Assembly (NCBI GenBank): GCA_020431405.1
Contig: JAGQIK010000036.1
Span: 1-63,731, forward strand
From: Myxococcales bacterium
Lineage (GTDB): Bacteria > Myxococcota_A > Polyangia > GCA-2747355
Length of the DNA stretch: 63,731 nucleotides
Direction: 5' to 3'
Of this stretch, positions 17,493-25,970 are shown piece by piece. The notes under the pieces were generated by a model that saw only the letters and a list, made by a program, of their open reading frames with translations, did not search any database and was not told where the DNA came from. The position numbers were made by a program, and so were the translations under genes. Positions within the stretch are counted from its first letter, which is position 1. Each line of letters opens with the position of its first letter.

Positions 17493-18539
17493 CTAGTAAC
17501 TAAGGTGCAGTGACGCCGTGCGGTGCACCGGATCGACACCGACGGTGAGCCGGCGGCGTTTCTGCAGGCGTCTGGCGCGCCGCGCGCTGTGGTGCCAGTT
17601 GTCGATGACCAGCGCGAAGATGCCGGCCGCCACCAGCGCGCCGCCGAAGCTGGTGAAGCCGATGCCCGCGGTCTTGCGCGTGTGCTGGCAGTCGCCCTCG
17701 CAGTTGCTCGACATGCCGAGCAGCACGCTGCCGGCGATAGCCGAGGCCACGCCGAGGCTGATGCCGCCGAGGCCGATCCACCAGCTGGCGAAGCGCTCGG
17801 TGTGCGCCGGCGTGGGCGGCGGCTTGAGGCCGAGCTCGAGCTTGAGCGACAGCTCGCGGTCGTCGCCGGGGCCGAGCGTGACGTAGCGCCGCGCCGACAG
17901 GCCGGCCTTGTAGATCACCACGCGATGGACGCCGGGCGAGATCAGGCGCCGCAGCGGCGTGGTGCCGATGTGCAGGCGGTCGAGGCGCACGTCGGCGCCG
18001 CTGGGGTCGCTCTCGAGCGACAGCCATGCCCGCGCGCCGACGAAGCCGCGCGCGCGCCGGTCGATGTCGGCGGTGGCGCTGGTGACGCGCTTGCTGACGT
18101 CGGCGTAGGTGCACACGTCGCAGCGCGACTGCACCTGGCCGATGACCGTGCCCGACGACGTCTCGTTGAGCGTCAGGTTGATGTCGTAGCTCGAGCCGTG
18201 CGCGGCCACCGCGCAGTGCAGCAGCGCGTCGACGCCGAGCAGCTTGCCCGTCTGCACCAGGCACGGCCCGGACGTGCAGCTGGGCTGAAACTTGGCCTGC
18301 TCTTCGACAGTCTTGGGGTTGACCACGCGATAGCCGAGCCCGGTCAGCGCGCTGACGATGCCCTTGGTGACCTCGGCGCGCAGCGCCTCCGGGGCCTTGA
18401 TCAGGCGCACCGGGACGACGGCGATGGAGGGCTCGGCTGCGGCGCGGCCAGCGCATAGCGGCAGCAGCAGCAGCGGCAGCGTCAGCAGCAGCGCGAGATT
18501 ACGACCAGCCCACCGCGCGCGATGGCAGGTGCGAGGCAT
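17493..18539 (-). CDS. Exported PEGA-domain protein with C-terminal membrane helices
   Basis: The 348-residue protein has a Sec signal peptide (long Leu run, cleavage near GRAAA), a domain with a Rossmann-like beginning (SIAVVPVRLIKAPEALRAEVTKGI) seen in TolB-like myxobacterial proteins, and a PEGA domain (about 165-235: SLESDPSGADVRLDRLHIGTTP then SPGVHRVVIYKAG). Two hydrophobic segments follow (GISLGVASAIAGSVLLGM and FGGALVAAGIFALVI). PEGA domains are surface or periplasmic modules of uncertain ligand. TAGGAG seven bases before ATG 18539 supports the start. It has the same architecture as the protein at 23078-24292, so the two are paralogues. Confidence 0.8.
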   Translation of the reverse strand: MPRTCHRARWAGRNLALLLTLPLLLLPLCAGRAAAEPSIAVVPVRLIKAPEALRAEVTKGIVSALTGLGYRVVNPKTVEEQAKFQPSCTSGPCLVQTGKLLGVDALLHCAVAAHGSSYDINLTLNETSSGTVIGQVQSRCDVCTYADVSKRVTSATADIDRRARGFVGARAWLSLESDPSGADVRLDRLHIGTTPLRRLISPGVHRVVIYKAGLSARRYVTLGPGDDRELSLKLELGLKPPPTPAHTERFASWWIGLGGISLGVASAIAGSVLLGMSSNCEGDCQHTRKTAGIGFTSFGGALVAAGIFALVIDNWHHSARRARRLQKRRRLTVGVDPVHRTASLHLSY

Positions 18540-18633
18540 TCGGCTCCTAGCATCGAGAATGCGTAAGCCTGCACACGAAACAAAGAAAAATCAATGACGA
18601 CGAGCGGCGGCGGCGCGATCGCCCGCGACCGTG

Positions 18634-19146
18634 CTACGCGTCCGCCGGCTCCGCGTCGAGATCGGAGAGGAAGCGCTTCATCAGGCCGTCGACCATCAGG
18701 TCGCGCTGCTGGTCGTCGAGCCGCCCATCGCGATGGTCGGACTGCAGCTTGGCGTAGCTCTCCTTGAGGGTCGCCACCAGCGTGCGATAGCGCGTGATCT
18801 TGCCCGCGATCTCGCCGCGATTTTTCACGAAATACGCGATAAGCGAGGCTGCCGTGGCGCCGGCGAGCAAGATGCCGAGCGGGCCCGAAAGCGCGTAGCG
18901 CAGGCCGATACGCAGCGCGACGACGCCGACGGCGCCGACCGCGAGCTTGCGCACGCCCGAGCCTGATTTGAGCGAATCCATCGCCAGCGAGGCCGCCTCG
19001 CCCGACGCGATGATCAGCGCGATGAAGTTGCCGCGCTTCGACTTGCCGCCGATCTTGTAGTACTCGGTGATCGCCGACTTCAGGAACTCGTCGAAATCCG
19101 TGTAGATTTGCTGGTTCTTTTCGAGCTCGGCGGTATCGGCAGCCAT
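18634..19146 (-). CDS. Hypothetical membrane protein, about 170 residues
   Basis: ATG 19146 (MAADTAELEKN) was chosen because GAGGAGAGG lies just upstream; an alternative further out lacks one. The 170-residue protein has an acidic N-terminal helix, two hydrophobic stretches (LAVGAVGVVALRIGLRYAL and LGILLAGATAASLIAYFV, about 85-125) and a charged C-terminal helix ending RFLSDLDAEPADA. I do not recognise a family. It lies between two exported-protein genes and is divergent from the TPR protease-like gene. Confidence 0.6.
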   Translation of the reverse strand: MAADTAELEKNQQIYTDFDEFLKSAITEYYKIGGKSKRGNFIALIIASGEAASLAMDSLKSGSGVRKLAVGAVGVVALRIGLRYALSGPLGILLAGATAASLIAYFVKNRGEIAGKITRYRTLVATLKESYAKLQSDHRDGRLDDQQRDLMVDGLMKRFLSDLDAEPADA

Positions 19147-19261
19147 GGCCTCTCCTCGTGCGCGCTGTGGCAGACTATGGCGTAAGCGTCGCGCACCCAC
19201 ATGCGGTTTGCAATGCTTCAGCGGAAGAGTTCTCCGCTCGCGAGCGTCTCAGGATCTTACG

Positions 19262-22042
19262 ATGAACAAGACACAATTCTGTGCCGCGGCGCTGCTCGTC
19301 AGCCTGCTCGCGCACGGCCCCGCCGCCGCCAAGAGCAAGCTCGACGCCGCGCGCGACCTGCTGGTCAGCGGCAAGTACCCCGCCGCCGAGAAAGCCTTCC
19401 GCAAGCTCGGCGCCACCGGCCGCGCCGGCCTCGCGCAGGTGTTGCTCGAGACCGGCCGCTACGAGAAGGCCGCGCGCGTCGGCAAACAGGCGCGCGGAAA
19501 ACAACGCGCCGCCGCCCTCGCCAGCGCCGCCTGGGCACTTCACGAGCTCGGCCGCACCCAGCAGGCCATCGCGCTGCTCAAGCCGCTCGCCAAGCGGCGC
19601 AAGGCCTTCGTCGCGCGCATCACGCTCGCGCAGCTCTATCACCGCACCGGCCAGCAGGCGCTGGCCAAGTCGATCTTCGACGGCTTCTACGACGACTACG
19701 GCAACGGCAAGATCGACAAGAAGTCGGCGGCGCAGCTGACCTACGTCGCCATCGCCTGCCGCTACACCGACAACTTCCGCGACGCCAGCGACACCTTCGG
19801 CGACGCGGTCAAGGCCGACGGCCGCTTTTTCCTCGCGTCGCTTCACTGGGCCGAGATCTCGCTCGAGAAGTACGAGGCCGGCTACGCCGAGAAGCACTAC
19901 AACCGCGTGCTCAAGGTCAACCCAAACCACGCCGAAGCCCTGGTCGGCATGGCAAACACGATCCTCACGCAGAGCAACAACGTGCGCAAAGCCGAGCGCA
20001 TGCTCGAGCGCGCGCTCAAGACCAACCCCAACAGCATCGACGCGCGCGTGGTGCAGGCGCAGATCCTCGCCGACAACGAGCAGCACCGCGAAGCCGAGGC
20101 GCTGCTCGCCAAGGCGCTCAAGAAAAACCCCAAGCACTTGCGCGCGCTGACCGTGCTCGCGGCGAGCCACTTTCTGCGCGACGACAACGCCGGCTTTCGC
20201 AAGCTGCAGCGCCAGATCTTCGCCATCAACAAGCGCTACTCGGCGTTCTACCGGCTGGTGATGATGCTCGCGCGCCGGCACCACCGCTACGCCGAGACGA
20301 TCAAGCTCGGCAAGGAGGCGCTCAAACGCAACCCCGAGGACTACTACTCGATGGCGGCGATGGGCACCAACTACCTGCGCCTCGGCGACGACAAGAAGGG
20401 CGTCGAGTGGCTCAAGAAGTCGTGGGCCGGCGACAAGTACAACGTGCGTGCCTACAACCTGCTCAACCTGTTCGACGACGTGATCAGCAAGCACTACGTC
20501 TTCGTGCGCACCAAGCACTTCAGGCTGCGCGTGCACAAGGACGAGGCCAAGGTCATCAAGCGCCTCGTCGAGCCCGTGCTCGAGCGCGCCTACGGCGTCT
20601 ACGTCAAGAAGTACAAGTTCCGCCCCAAACACCCCATCACCGTCGAGTTCTTCCAGGACCCCAGCCACTACGCCGTGCGCACCATCGGCCTGCCCGGCCT
20701 CTCGGCGCTCGGCGTGTGCTTCGGCCCGGTGATCACCACCACCAGCCCGCTGCTCGGCCGCTTCAACTGGGGCCAGGTGCTGTGGCACGAGCTCAACCAC
20801 GTCTTCACGATCCAGATCACGCGCTCGCGCGTGCCGCGCTGGCTCACCGAGGGGCTCGCCGATCTCGAGCCGACGCTGATCAACAGCTGGTGGAAGCGCG
20901 AAAACGACTTCGACATCTACAAGGCGCTGCGCTCGGGCCGCCTGCACGGGCTGGCCTCGATGAACAGCGCATTCACGCGCGCGCGCTCGCTGCACGACAT
21001 GGTCGTCGCCTACTACCAGGGCAGCTTGATGGCGGCCTACCTGGTCAAGCGCTGGGGCATGAACAAGATGCTCGCCGCGCTCAAGGCCTACGGTCGCGGC
21101 CAGACCACGGCGCAGATCCTGCCGCGCATCACGGGCCTTTCGCTCGCCGAGCTCGACAAGCAGTTTCGCCAGCACGAGCTTTCGCGGCTGAGCTTCTACA
21201 ACAAGAACTGGTACGTCGACATCGGCGCCTATCGCGATCTGCCCAAGTACCGCGAGGCGGCACAGAAGCGGCCCAAGGACGGCAAGGCGCAAGCCGCTTA
21301 CGCGCTGTCTTTGCGCATGCACGGCAAGATTCGCGCGGCCAAGGCGGCGGCCGCCGCCGCGCAGCAGCTTCTGCCCAACGATCCGCTGGTGCTCTACGTC
21401 GCCGCGCAGATGCCGGAGCTCAAGCCGCGAGAGCGCGAGGCGCTGCTCGCCAAGATCCTCAAGCGCGGCATCGACAGCTATCAAGTGCGCCTCGCCCTCG
21501 GGCGCGCGGCGCTCGCGCGCAAAGACCTCAAGACGGCCGCCAAGCACCTCGACCGCGCCAAGGTGCTCGATCCCGAGCGCGGCCACCCCTACTACCTGCT
21601 GGCGCGCGCCTATCAGAACGCCAAGCGCGACGTCGACGCGATCCGCGAGCTGAAGAAGCTCGCCGCGCTGCAGCAGCAGAGCTTCGGCCCCATCGCGCGG
21701 CTGGTGGTGATGCTCTCCAAGCGCAACGACTGGGCCGGCGTGCGCAAGTACGGCGCCAAGGCCTACTACATCAACCCGGGCTCCGCGAGCCTGCACACCT
21801 ACCTCGCCAAAGCGTTCATGCAGAAGGCGCCGCGCCTGGCGCTCTCGCGCGCCAAGTGGCACCTCGACACGGCGCTGATGACCAAGCCGCAGAAAAAGAG
21901 CATCGTCGCGGAGCTGCACGTCGCGCTGGCCGAGCTCTATCTGCTCAAGCACGACAAGCGCCGCGCGCGTCAGCACTTCAACAAAGCCAAGGCCGCCGAC
22001 CCCGACCTACCCGAGCTGTCGAAGCTGCAGAGCCGCCTGTAG
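19262..22042 (+). CDS. Exported TPR protein with a peptidase-MA-like HExxH domain
   Basis: The 926-residue protein starts at ATG 19262 with a signal peptide ending HGPAAAK. TPR-type helical repeats fill about 20-400 and again 640-926 (A...L...G....A). Between them lies a gluzincin-like domain with HELNH at 510-514 (zinc ligands and catalytic Glu) and the third-ligand motif WLTEGLADLEP near 530. Such TPR plus peptidase-MA proteins occur in many deltaproteobacteria-like genomes, but their substrates are unknown. A small hairpin (AGCGGA/TCCGCT) lies in the leader at about 19222-19240. It is probably followed by the CDF transporter gene in one transcript, 15 bases on. Confidence 0.8.
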   Translation: MNKTQFCAAALLVSLLAHGPAAAKSKLDAARDLLVSGKYPAAEKAFRKLGATGRAGLAQVLLETGRYEKAARVGKQARGKQRAAALASAAWALHELGRTQQAIALLKPLAKRRKAFVARITLAQLYHRTGQQALAKSIFDGFYDDYGNGKIDKKSAAQLTYVAIACRYTDNFRDASDTFGDAVKADGRFFLASLHWAEISLEKYEAGYAEKHYNRVLKVNPNHAEALVGMANTILTQSNNVRKAERMLERALKTNPNSIDARVVQAQILADNEQHREAEALLAKALKKNPKHLRALTVLAASHFLRDDNAGFRKLQRQIFAINKRYSAFYRLVMMLARRHHRYAETIKLGKEALKRNPEDYYSMAAMGTNYLRLGDDKKGVEWLKKSWAGDKYNVRAYNLLNLFDDVISKHYVFVRTKHFRLRVHKDEAKVIKRLVEPVLERAYGVYVKKYKFRPKHPITVEFFQDPSHYAVRTIGLPGLSALGVCFGPVITTTSPLLGRFNWGQVLWHELNHVFTIQITRSRVPRWLTEGLADLEPTLINSWWKRENDFDIYKALRSGRLHGLASMNSAFTRARSLHDMVVAYYQGSLMAAYLVKRWGMNKMLAALKAYGRGQTTAQILPRITGLSLAELDKQFRQHELSRLSFYNKNWYVDIGAYRDLPKYREAAQKRPKDGKAQAAYALSLRMHGKIRAAKAAAAAAQQLLPNDPLVLYVAAQMPELKPREREALLAKILKRGIDSYQVRLALGRAALARKDLKTAAKHLDRAKVLDPERGHPYYLLARAYQNAKRDVDAIRELKKLAALQQQSFGPIARLVVMLSKRNDWAGVRKYGAKAYYINPGSASLHTYLAKAFMQKAPRLALSRAKWHLDTALMTKPQKKSIVAELHVALAELYLLKHDKRRARQHFNKAKAADPDLPELSKLQSRL

Positions 22043-22057
22043 TAAGCTCGACACCTA

Positions 22058-23050
22058 ATGGCTCAAGGAGGCTCGACGGCCGCAGTCGTCGCCGCCATCA
22101 TCGGCAACTTCCTGGTGATGTGCGCGAAGTACGTCGCGTTCGGCTTCACCGACTCGGGCACGATGCTCGGCGAGGCGATCCACTCCACCGCCGACGTCTT
22201 CAACCAGCTGCTGCTGATGATCGGCATCTGGGCTTCGGGGCGCGGCGCCACCCAAGCACACCCCTACGGCTATCAGCCCGACCGCTTCATCTGGGCGATG
22301 ATCAGCGCCGTCGGCGTGTTCTTCATCGGCTGCGGCGTGACGCTCTATCACGGCATCGACGCGCTGATCCATCCGGTGGCGGTGACGCACCTGCTGTGGG
22401 CCTACGCCGTGCTCGGCGTGAGCCTCGCGCTCGAAGGCTCGGTGATGCTCATCGCGCTGCGCGGGCTCAAGAAGGCCGCCGCCGACCGGCCGTTCATGGA
22501 GTTTCTGCGCACCGAGGCCGACCCGACGGCCGTCGCGGTGCTGCTCGAAGACAGCGTCGCCGTGCTCGGCGTGCTGGTGGCGATGGCGGCCATCGGGCTG
22601 ACGCAGATCACCGAAAACCCCGTCTTCGACGGCATCGGCTCGATCATCATCGGCCTGCTGCTCGGCGCCGTGGCCGTGATCCTCGTGGCGCAAAACCGCC
22701 GGCTGCTCATCGGTACCGCCGTGCCCGAGCGCGTGCAGGGCGCGGTGATGCGCATCCTCGACGAGCACCCCGCCGTCGAGGCGGTCTACGACTTCAAGAG
22801 CCGCATGCTCAGCGTCGACAGCTATCGCGTGAAGATGGAGGTCGAGTTCGACGGCAAGACGATCGCGCGCCGGCTCGAGCGGCTGATGCAGGCCGGCTAC
22901 CCCGCCGAGAGCTACGAGCAGTTCCGCGAGTTCTGCGAGGAGTTCGCCAACGAGGTCATCGACGCGCTAGGCGACGAGATCGACGCCATCGAGGAGCAGA
23001 TCCGCAAGAAGGTGCCGGGCGTGAAGCACGTCGACATCGAGGCGGACTAG
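22058..23050 (+). CDS. Cation diffusion facilitator, ZnT9 (SLC30A9)-like
   Basis: The 330-residue protein has six hydrophobic segments and the CDF site HSTAD (His42, Asp46) in helix 2 within EAIHSTADVFNQ, plus HPYGYQPDRF after helix 2. In helix 5 it has LLEDSVAVLGV rather than the HxxxD of YiiP-type transporters; this Glu-Asp variant is typical of the ZnT9-like branch. The C-terminal cytoplasmic domain (about 225-330) has the ferredoxin-like pattern, extended by an acidic helix (EEFANEVIDALGDEIDAIEEQ). It probably exchanges Zn or another divalent metal for protons. TAAGCT nine bases before ATG is a possible -10. Confidence 0.85.
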   Translation: MAQGGSTAAVVAAIIGNFLVMCAKYVAFGFTDSGTMLGEAIHSTADVFNQLLLMIGIWASGRGATQAHPYGYQPDRFIWAMISAVGVFFIGCGVTLYHGIDALIHPVAVTHLLWAYAVLGVSLALEGSVMLIALRGLKKAAADRPFMEFLRTEADPTAVAVLLEDSVAVLGVLVAMAAIGLTQITENPVFDGIGSIIIGLLLGAVAVILVAQNRRLLIGTAVPERVQGAVMRILDEHPAVEAVYDFKSRMLSVDSYRVKMEVEFDGKTIARRLERLMQAGYPAESYEQFREFCEEFANEVIDALGDEIDAIEEQIRKKVPGVKHVDIEAD

Positions 23051-23062
23051 CGTCGCCCCCGG

Positions 23063-23081
23063 CTAGCGCCCAGCGCGCTAG
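23063..23081. terminator. Seven-base-pair hairpin between convergent genes
   Basis: CTAGCGC (23063-23069) pairs perfectly with GCGCTAG (23075-23081) around a five-base loop. It spans the TAG stop of the leftward gene and lies just after the transporter stop, so it could limit read-through on both strands. It lacks a U-tract. Confidence 0.45.
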
Positions 23082-24292
23082 AAGTCGACCGACACGCCGA
23101 GCTGCACGCCGTCGGGGCCGAAGCCGCCTTGCACGCGCACGGGCGGGCGGCGCGAGGAGGTGCTGCTGCCATCACCGTCGGTGCTGGGCACCTCGTCGGC
23201 CTTGATGTAGGCGCGATAGAGGAAGTAGCCGCTGAGGATGCCGGTGACGGCCACGGCGCCGATCAGCGCGTTGACGATCGTCGCGCGCGTCTTGCCGCGG
23301 CTGCAGATGTCGCTCAGCGGACCGAGCGAGGCGCGCGTGGCGGCGTCGCAGGCGTTGCCCTCCTGCAGGTCCTTGAGGGTGGTCGCGTCGAGGCCGCCTT
23401 TGCCGATCACGTTGGTGATCTCGGCCTTCTTTTCGTCCTCGATGCTGAAGACGCTGACGCCCGCCACGGCGATGCCCACGCCGAGGCCGACGGTGATCGC
23501 CGCGGAGGTCCAGAAGGCGACCTTCCAGCCGGTGCGCGAGGGCTTCTTGGCCTCGCCGGTGGGCGGCGGCGGCGTGACGTCGGGCTGCCCCTTGATCACC
23601 TCGAGCCGCACCTGCATGGCGACCGTGGCGCCGGCGGCAACGTTCACGCGCTTGACCCAGGTGCGGTAATTGTCCTTGCGCACCTGCACGATGTGCGTGC
23701 CGGCGGGCACGCCGGTGAGCAGCAGCGGCGTGCCGTCGCAGGTGCCTTTGACCTTGGCGCCGAGCAGCACCTGCGCGCCGTTGACCGCGCAGTCGAGCTT
23801 GATCGTGCCCTGGCTGGCCACCAGGAACGACTTGGTGAGGTTGGCGGCGAGCTCGTCGGCGGACTTGAGCTCTGCCGAGCGCGCCTTCTGCTCGACCGTC
23901 TTGACCATCGTCGCCGACTTGACGTCGAGATAGTGCACGGTGACCTTGAAGCCGCCGCGCGCCTTGGCGAGCTTGCCCCACAGCAGCTTGTCGGCGGCCA
24001 GCGTGCGGCCGACCTTGGCCATACACTCCGGCTTCTCGCCGACGCAGCCGAAGACGAGCTTGATCTCGTCGAGCGCCTTGCCGGGCACCAGCTTGTAGCC
24101 CGGCGTCTGCTGCACGCGCGTCTTGAGCGCCGTCGCGAGGTTGCTCGCGTGGATCGCGGGCGCATTGACCGTCTCGATGCCGAGCACGGCCACCTTGATC
24201 ACGCTCTGCGCGGACGCGGGCGCCGGCGCGAAGAGGGTCAGGATCAGAAGCGCGCCGAGGCTCGCCGCCGCGGCCATGCTCCGTCGCATCAT
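23078..24292 (-). CDS. Exported PEGA-domain protein, paralogue of the 17.5-kb gene
   Basis: ATG 24292 is preceded by GGAG at a six-base spacing; a TTG six codons upstream is less likely. The 404-residue protein has a signal peptide ending PASAQ, a TolB-like N-terminal domain (VIKVAVLGIETVNAPAIHASNL...), a PEGA domain (about 185-250, GVPAGTHIVQVRKDNY), a proline-rich linker, and two membrane helices (about 275-300 and 355-375). C-terminal residues DGVQLGVSVDF resemble a terminal strand. It probably acts in the envelope; no enzymatic residues are seen. It is convergent with the metal transporter. Confidence 0.78.
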   Translation of the reverse strand: MMRRSMAAAASLGALLILTLFAPAPASAQSVIKVAVLGIETVNAPAIHASNLATALKTRVQQTPGYKLVPGKALDEIKLVFGCVGEKPECMAKVGRTLAADKLLWGKLAKARGGFKVTVHYLDVKSATMVKTVEQKARSAELKSADELAANLTKSFLVASQGTIKLDCAVNGAQVLLGAKVKGTCDGTPLLLTGVPAGTHIVQVRKDNYRTWVKRVNVAAGATVAMQVRLEVIKGQPDVTPPPPTGEAKKPSRTGWKVAFWTSAAITVGLGVGIAVAGVSVFSIEDEKKAEITNVIGKGGLDATTLKDLQEGNACDAATRASLGPLSDICSRGKTRATIVNALIGAVAVTGILSGYFLYRAYIKADEVPSTDGDGSSTSSRRPPVRVQGGFGPDGVQLGVSVDF

Positions 24293-24361
24293 GTCGATCT
24301 CCAAGCGCAAGAAAGCTGGGGCAGAGTATATCGCGTCTCGATCGCGCCCCGCAGAAAAGCT

Positions 24362-25264
24362 CTAGCGACCTGATTTCGCGGCCTTGCTCTGCGAGAGGGC
24401 CTGCGCCAGCGCCTCGTGAAGCTCGCCGGCGCGTCGAAATCGCTGCGAGGGCCACTTGCTGAGCGCCTTGTCGATGAACGCGTCGACCGCGGCGCAGCCG
24501 TAGCGGCTCGCCAGCGGCGGTGGCGTCGTCTTGACCTGCGCGACGAGCACGTCTTGTTGGCCGCCGCGAAATGGCGGCACGCCGGCGAGCGCGTAGTAGA
24601 TCACGAGCCCGAAGGCGTAGAGATCGGTGGCGGCGCCGGAGGGGCCGTTGAGCACCTGCTCGGGGGCCATGAACTCGGGCGTCCCGACGATCACGCCGGC
24701 GGGCGTGTGGCGCCGGCGGCGGCGCCCGTCCGAGCTCGACGGGCGCGCGAGGCCGAAGTCGAGCAGCTTGACGCGCACCACGTCGTGCTCGTCGACGTCG
24801 AGAAAGACGTTCTCGGGCTTCAGGTCGCGATGCACGAAGCCGGCGTCGTGAATCGCGTCGAGCGCGTCGGCCAGCTGGCGCGACACGAGCAACATCGAGT
24901 GCATGTCGAGCGGGCCCTTCTGCTCGACGTAGGTCTGCAGGTCGACGCCCGAGAGCAGCTCGGTGACGATGTAGAGCCCCGGCAGCGCCTCGGGGTGATC
25001 GATGGTGCCGCAGTCGATGAACGAGACGATGTTCTCGTGCTCGACCTGGCCGGTGAGCCGCGCCTCGTCGAAGAAGCGCCGCTGCCCCTCGACGGTCTGG
25101 CTGACGGCGTCGTAGATCGCCTTGAAGGCGACCTCGCCGTGCAGCGGGTGCTCTGCGCGATAGAGAACGCCGTAGCCGCCGCGCGCGATGGGCTCGATGA
25201 TCACGTAGTCATCGACCTGTGCCCCCACGTCGAGCGCACGGATGGCGGGGTAGTTGGCGGACAT
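24362..25264 (-). CDS. Cytoplasmic Hanks-type Ser/Thr protein kinase
   Basis: The 300-residue kinase has the Gly loop ARGGYGVLY, VAFKAI with the ATP lysine, HRDLKPEN (catalytic Asp about 143), DFGLARP (about 170), GTPEFMAPEQ and a C-lobe with DLYAFGLVIYYALAGVPPF. All catalytic residues are present, so it is probably active. The insert DGRRRRRHTPAG in the activation segment is unusually basic. It has no transmembrane helix or sensor domain, unlike PknB-type kinases, so it relies on other inputs. AGGAG precedes ATG 25264, with an extended -10 further upstream. It is divergent from a NarL-type regulator, with 57 bases between starts. Confidence 0.92.
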   Translation of the reverse strand: MSANYPAIRALDVGAQVDDYVIIEPIARGGYGVLYRAEHPLHGEVAFKAIYDAVSQTVEGQRRFFDEARLTGQVEHENIVSFIDCGTIDHPEALPGLYIVTELLSGVDLQTYVEQKGPLDMHSMLLVSRQLADALDAIHDAGFVHRDLKPENVFLDVDEHDVVRVKLLDFGLARPSSSDGRRRRRHTPAGVIVGTPEFMAPEQVLNGPSGAATDLYAFGLVIYYALAGVPPFRGGQQDVLVAQVKTTPPPLASRYGCAAVDAFIDKALSKWPSQRFRRAGELHEALAQALSQSKAAKSGR

Positions 25265-25290
25265 GAGCTCCTCGAGCGGGCGGCTCCGAC

Positions 25291-25314
25291 AGCGTAGCAG
25301 AGAGAGGGTATGCT
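25291..25314. promoter_or_regulatory. Divergent -10 elements between the Ser/Thr kinase and NarL regulator
   Basis: On the minus strand TGCTACGCT (25299-25291) is an extended -10 for the kinase, leaving a short leader that holds AGGAG. On the plus strand TATGCT (25309-25314) sits seven bases before ATG 25322 of the regulator, leaderless spacing. The two elements are separated by only nine bases, so regulation may be shared. Confidence 0.5.
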
Positions 25315-25321
25315 CGGGGTA

Positions 25322-25966
25322 ATGGCTGACAGGTCGCTACGGCTCGTGCTCGTCGAGGACCAACCGACGATCCTCGCCCAGCAGGCGCGGCTGCTCGAGG
25401 CGTTCGGCGACGAGCTCGACGTGGTCGGCACGGCGCGCGACGGCGCGCGCGCGCTCGAGGTCATCGAGGCGCAGCGTCCCGACGTGGTGCTGCTCGATCT
25501 CGGGCTGCCCGACATCGACGGCATCGAGGTCACGCAGCGCATCAAGCAGCGCTGGCCAAAGATCGAGATCCTGATCTTCACCATCTTCGACGACGAAGAG
25601 CGCGTGCTGCAGGCCGTGCGCGCCGGCGCCAGCGGCTACCTGCTCAAGGGCGCCCCCGTCGAGAAGATCGTCGAGGCGCTGCACGATGTCAGCGGCGGCG
25701 GCAGCGTGATCCAGCCGCGGCTGGCGCGCGCGCTGCTGCGGCGCCTGCAGCCGGCGCGCGCCGAAGCCGCCAAGCTCACGCCGCGCGAGACCGAGATCCT
25801 GACCCTCATCGCCAAGGGCCTCTCCAACCGCACCGCCGCCGAGACCCTCGGCGTCAGTCGCGCCACCATCCGCACTCATCTCGAGCACATCTACGCCAAG
25901 CTCGACGTGTCGAATCGCACCGAGGCCGTCACCGAAGCGATCCGCCAGGGAATCATCGAACCGTAG
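25322..25966 (+). CDS. NarL/LuxR-family response regulator
   Basis: The 214-residue protein has an N-terminal receiver (VEDQ acidic pair, LLDLGLPDIDG with phospho-Asp about 59, and the Lys in LLKGAPVEKI) and a C-terminal LuxR-type helix-turn-helix (LTPRETEILTLIAKGLSNRTAAETLGVS...IRTHLEHIYAKL). It should bind DNA as a phosphorylated dimer. ATG 25322 is preferred over ATG 25310 because the latter overlaps the -10-like TATGCT and the receiver begins soon after 25322. No kinase is directly adjacent; a lipoprotein gene follows four bases on and is probably cotranscribed. Confidence 0.9.
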   Translation: MADRSLRLVLVEDQPTILAQQARLLEAFGDELDVVGTARDGARALEVIEAQRPDVVLLDLGLPDIDGIEVTQRIKQRWPKIEILIFTIFDDEERVLQAVRAGASGYLLKGAPVEKIVEALHDVSGGGSVIQPRLARALLRRLQPARAEAAKLTPRETEILTLIAKGLSNRTAAETLGVSRATIRTHLEHIYAKLDVSNRTEAVTEAIRQGIIEP

Positions 25967-25970
25967 CGCC

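Noticed and set aside
19201-23205. Very long (over 1300 codon) frame across the TPR and transporter genes
   Set aside because: Composition is Arg/Ala/Gln-rich and it crosses two well-supported genes in another frame.
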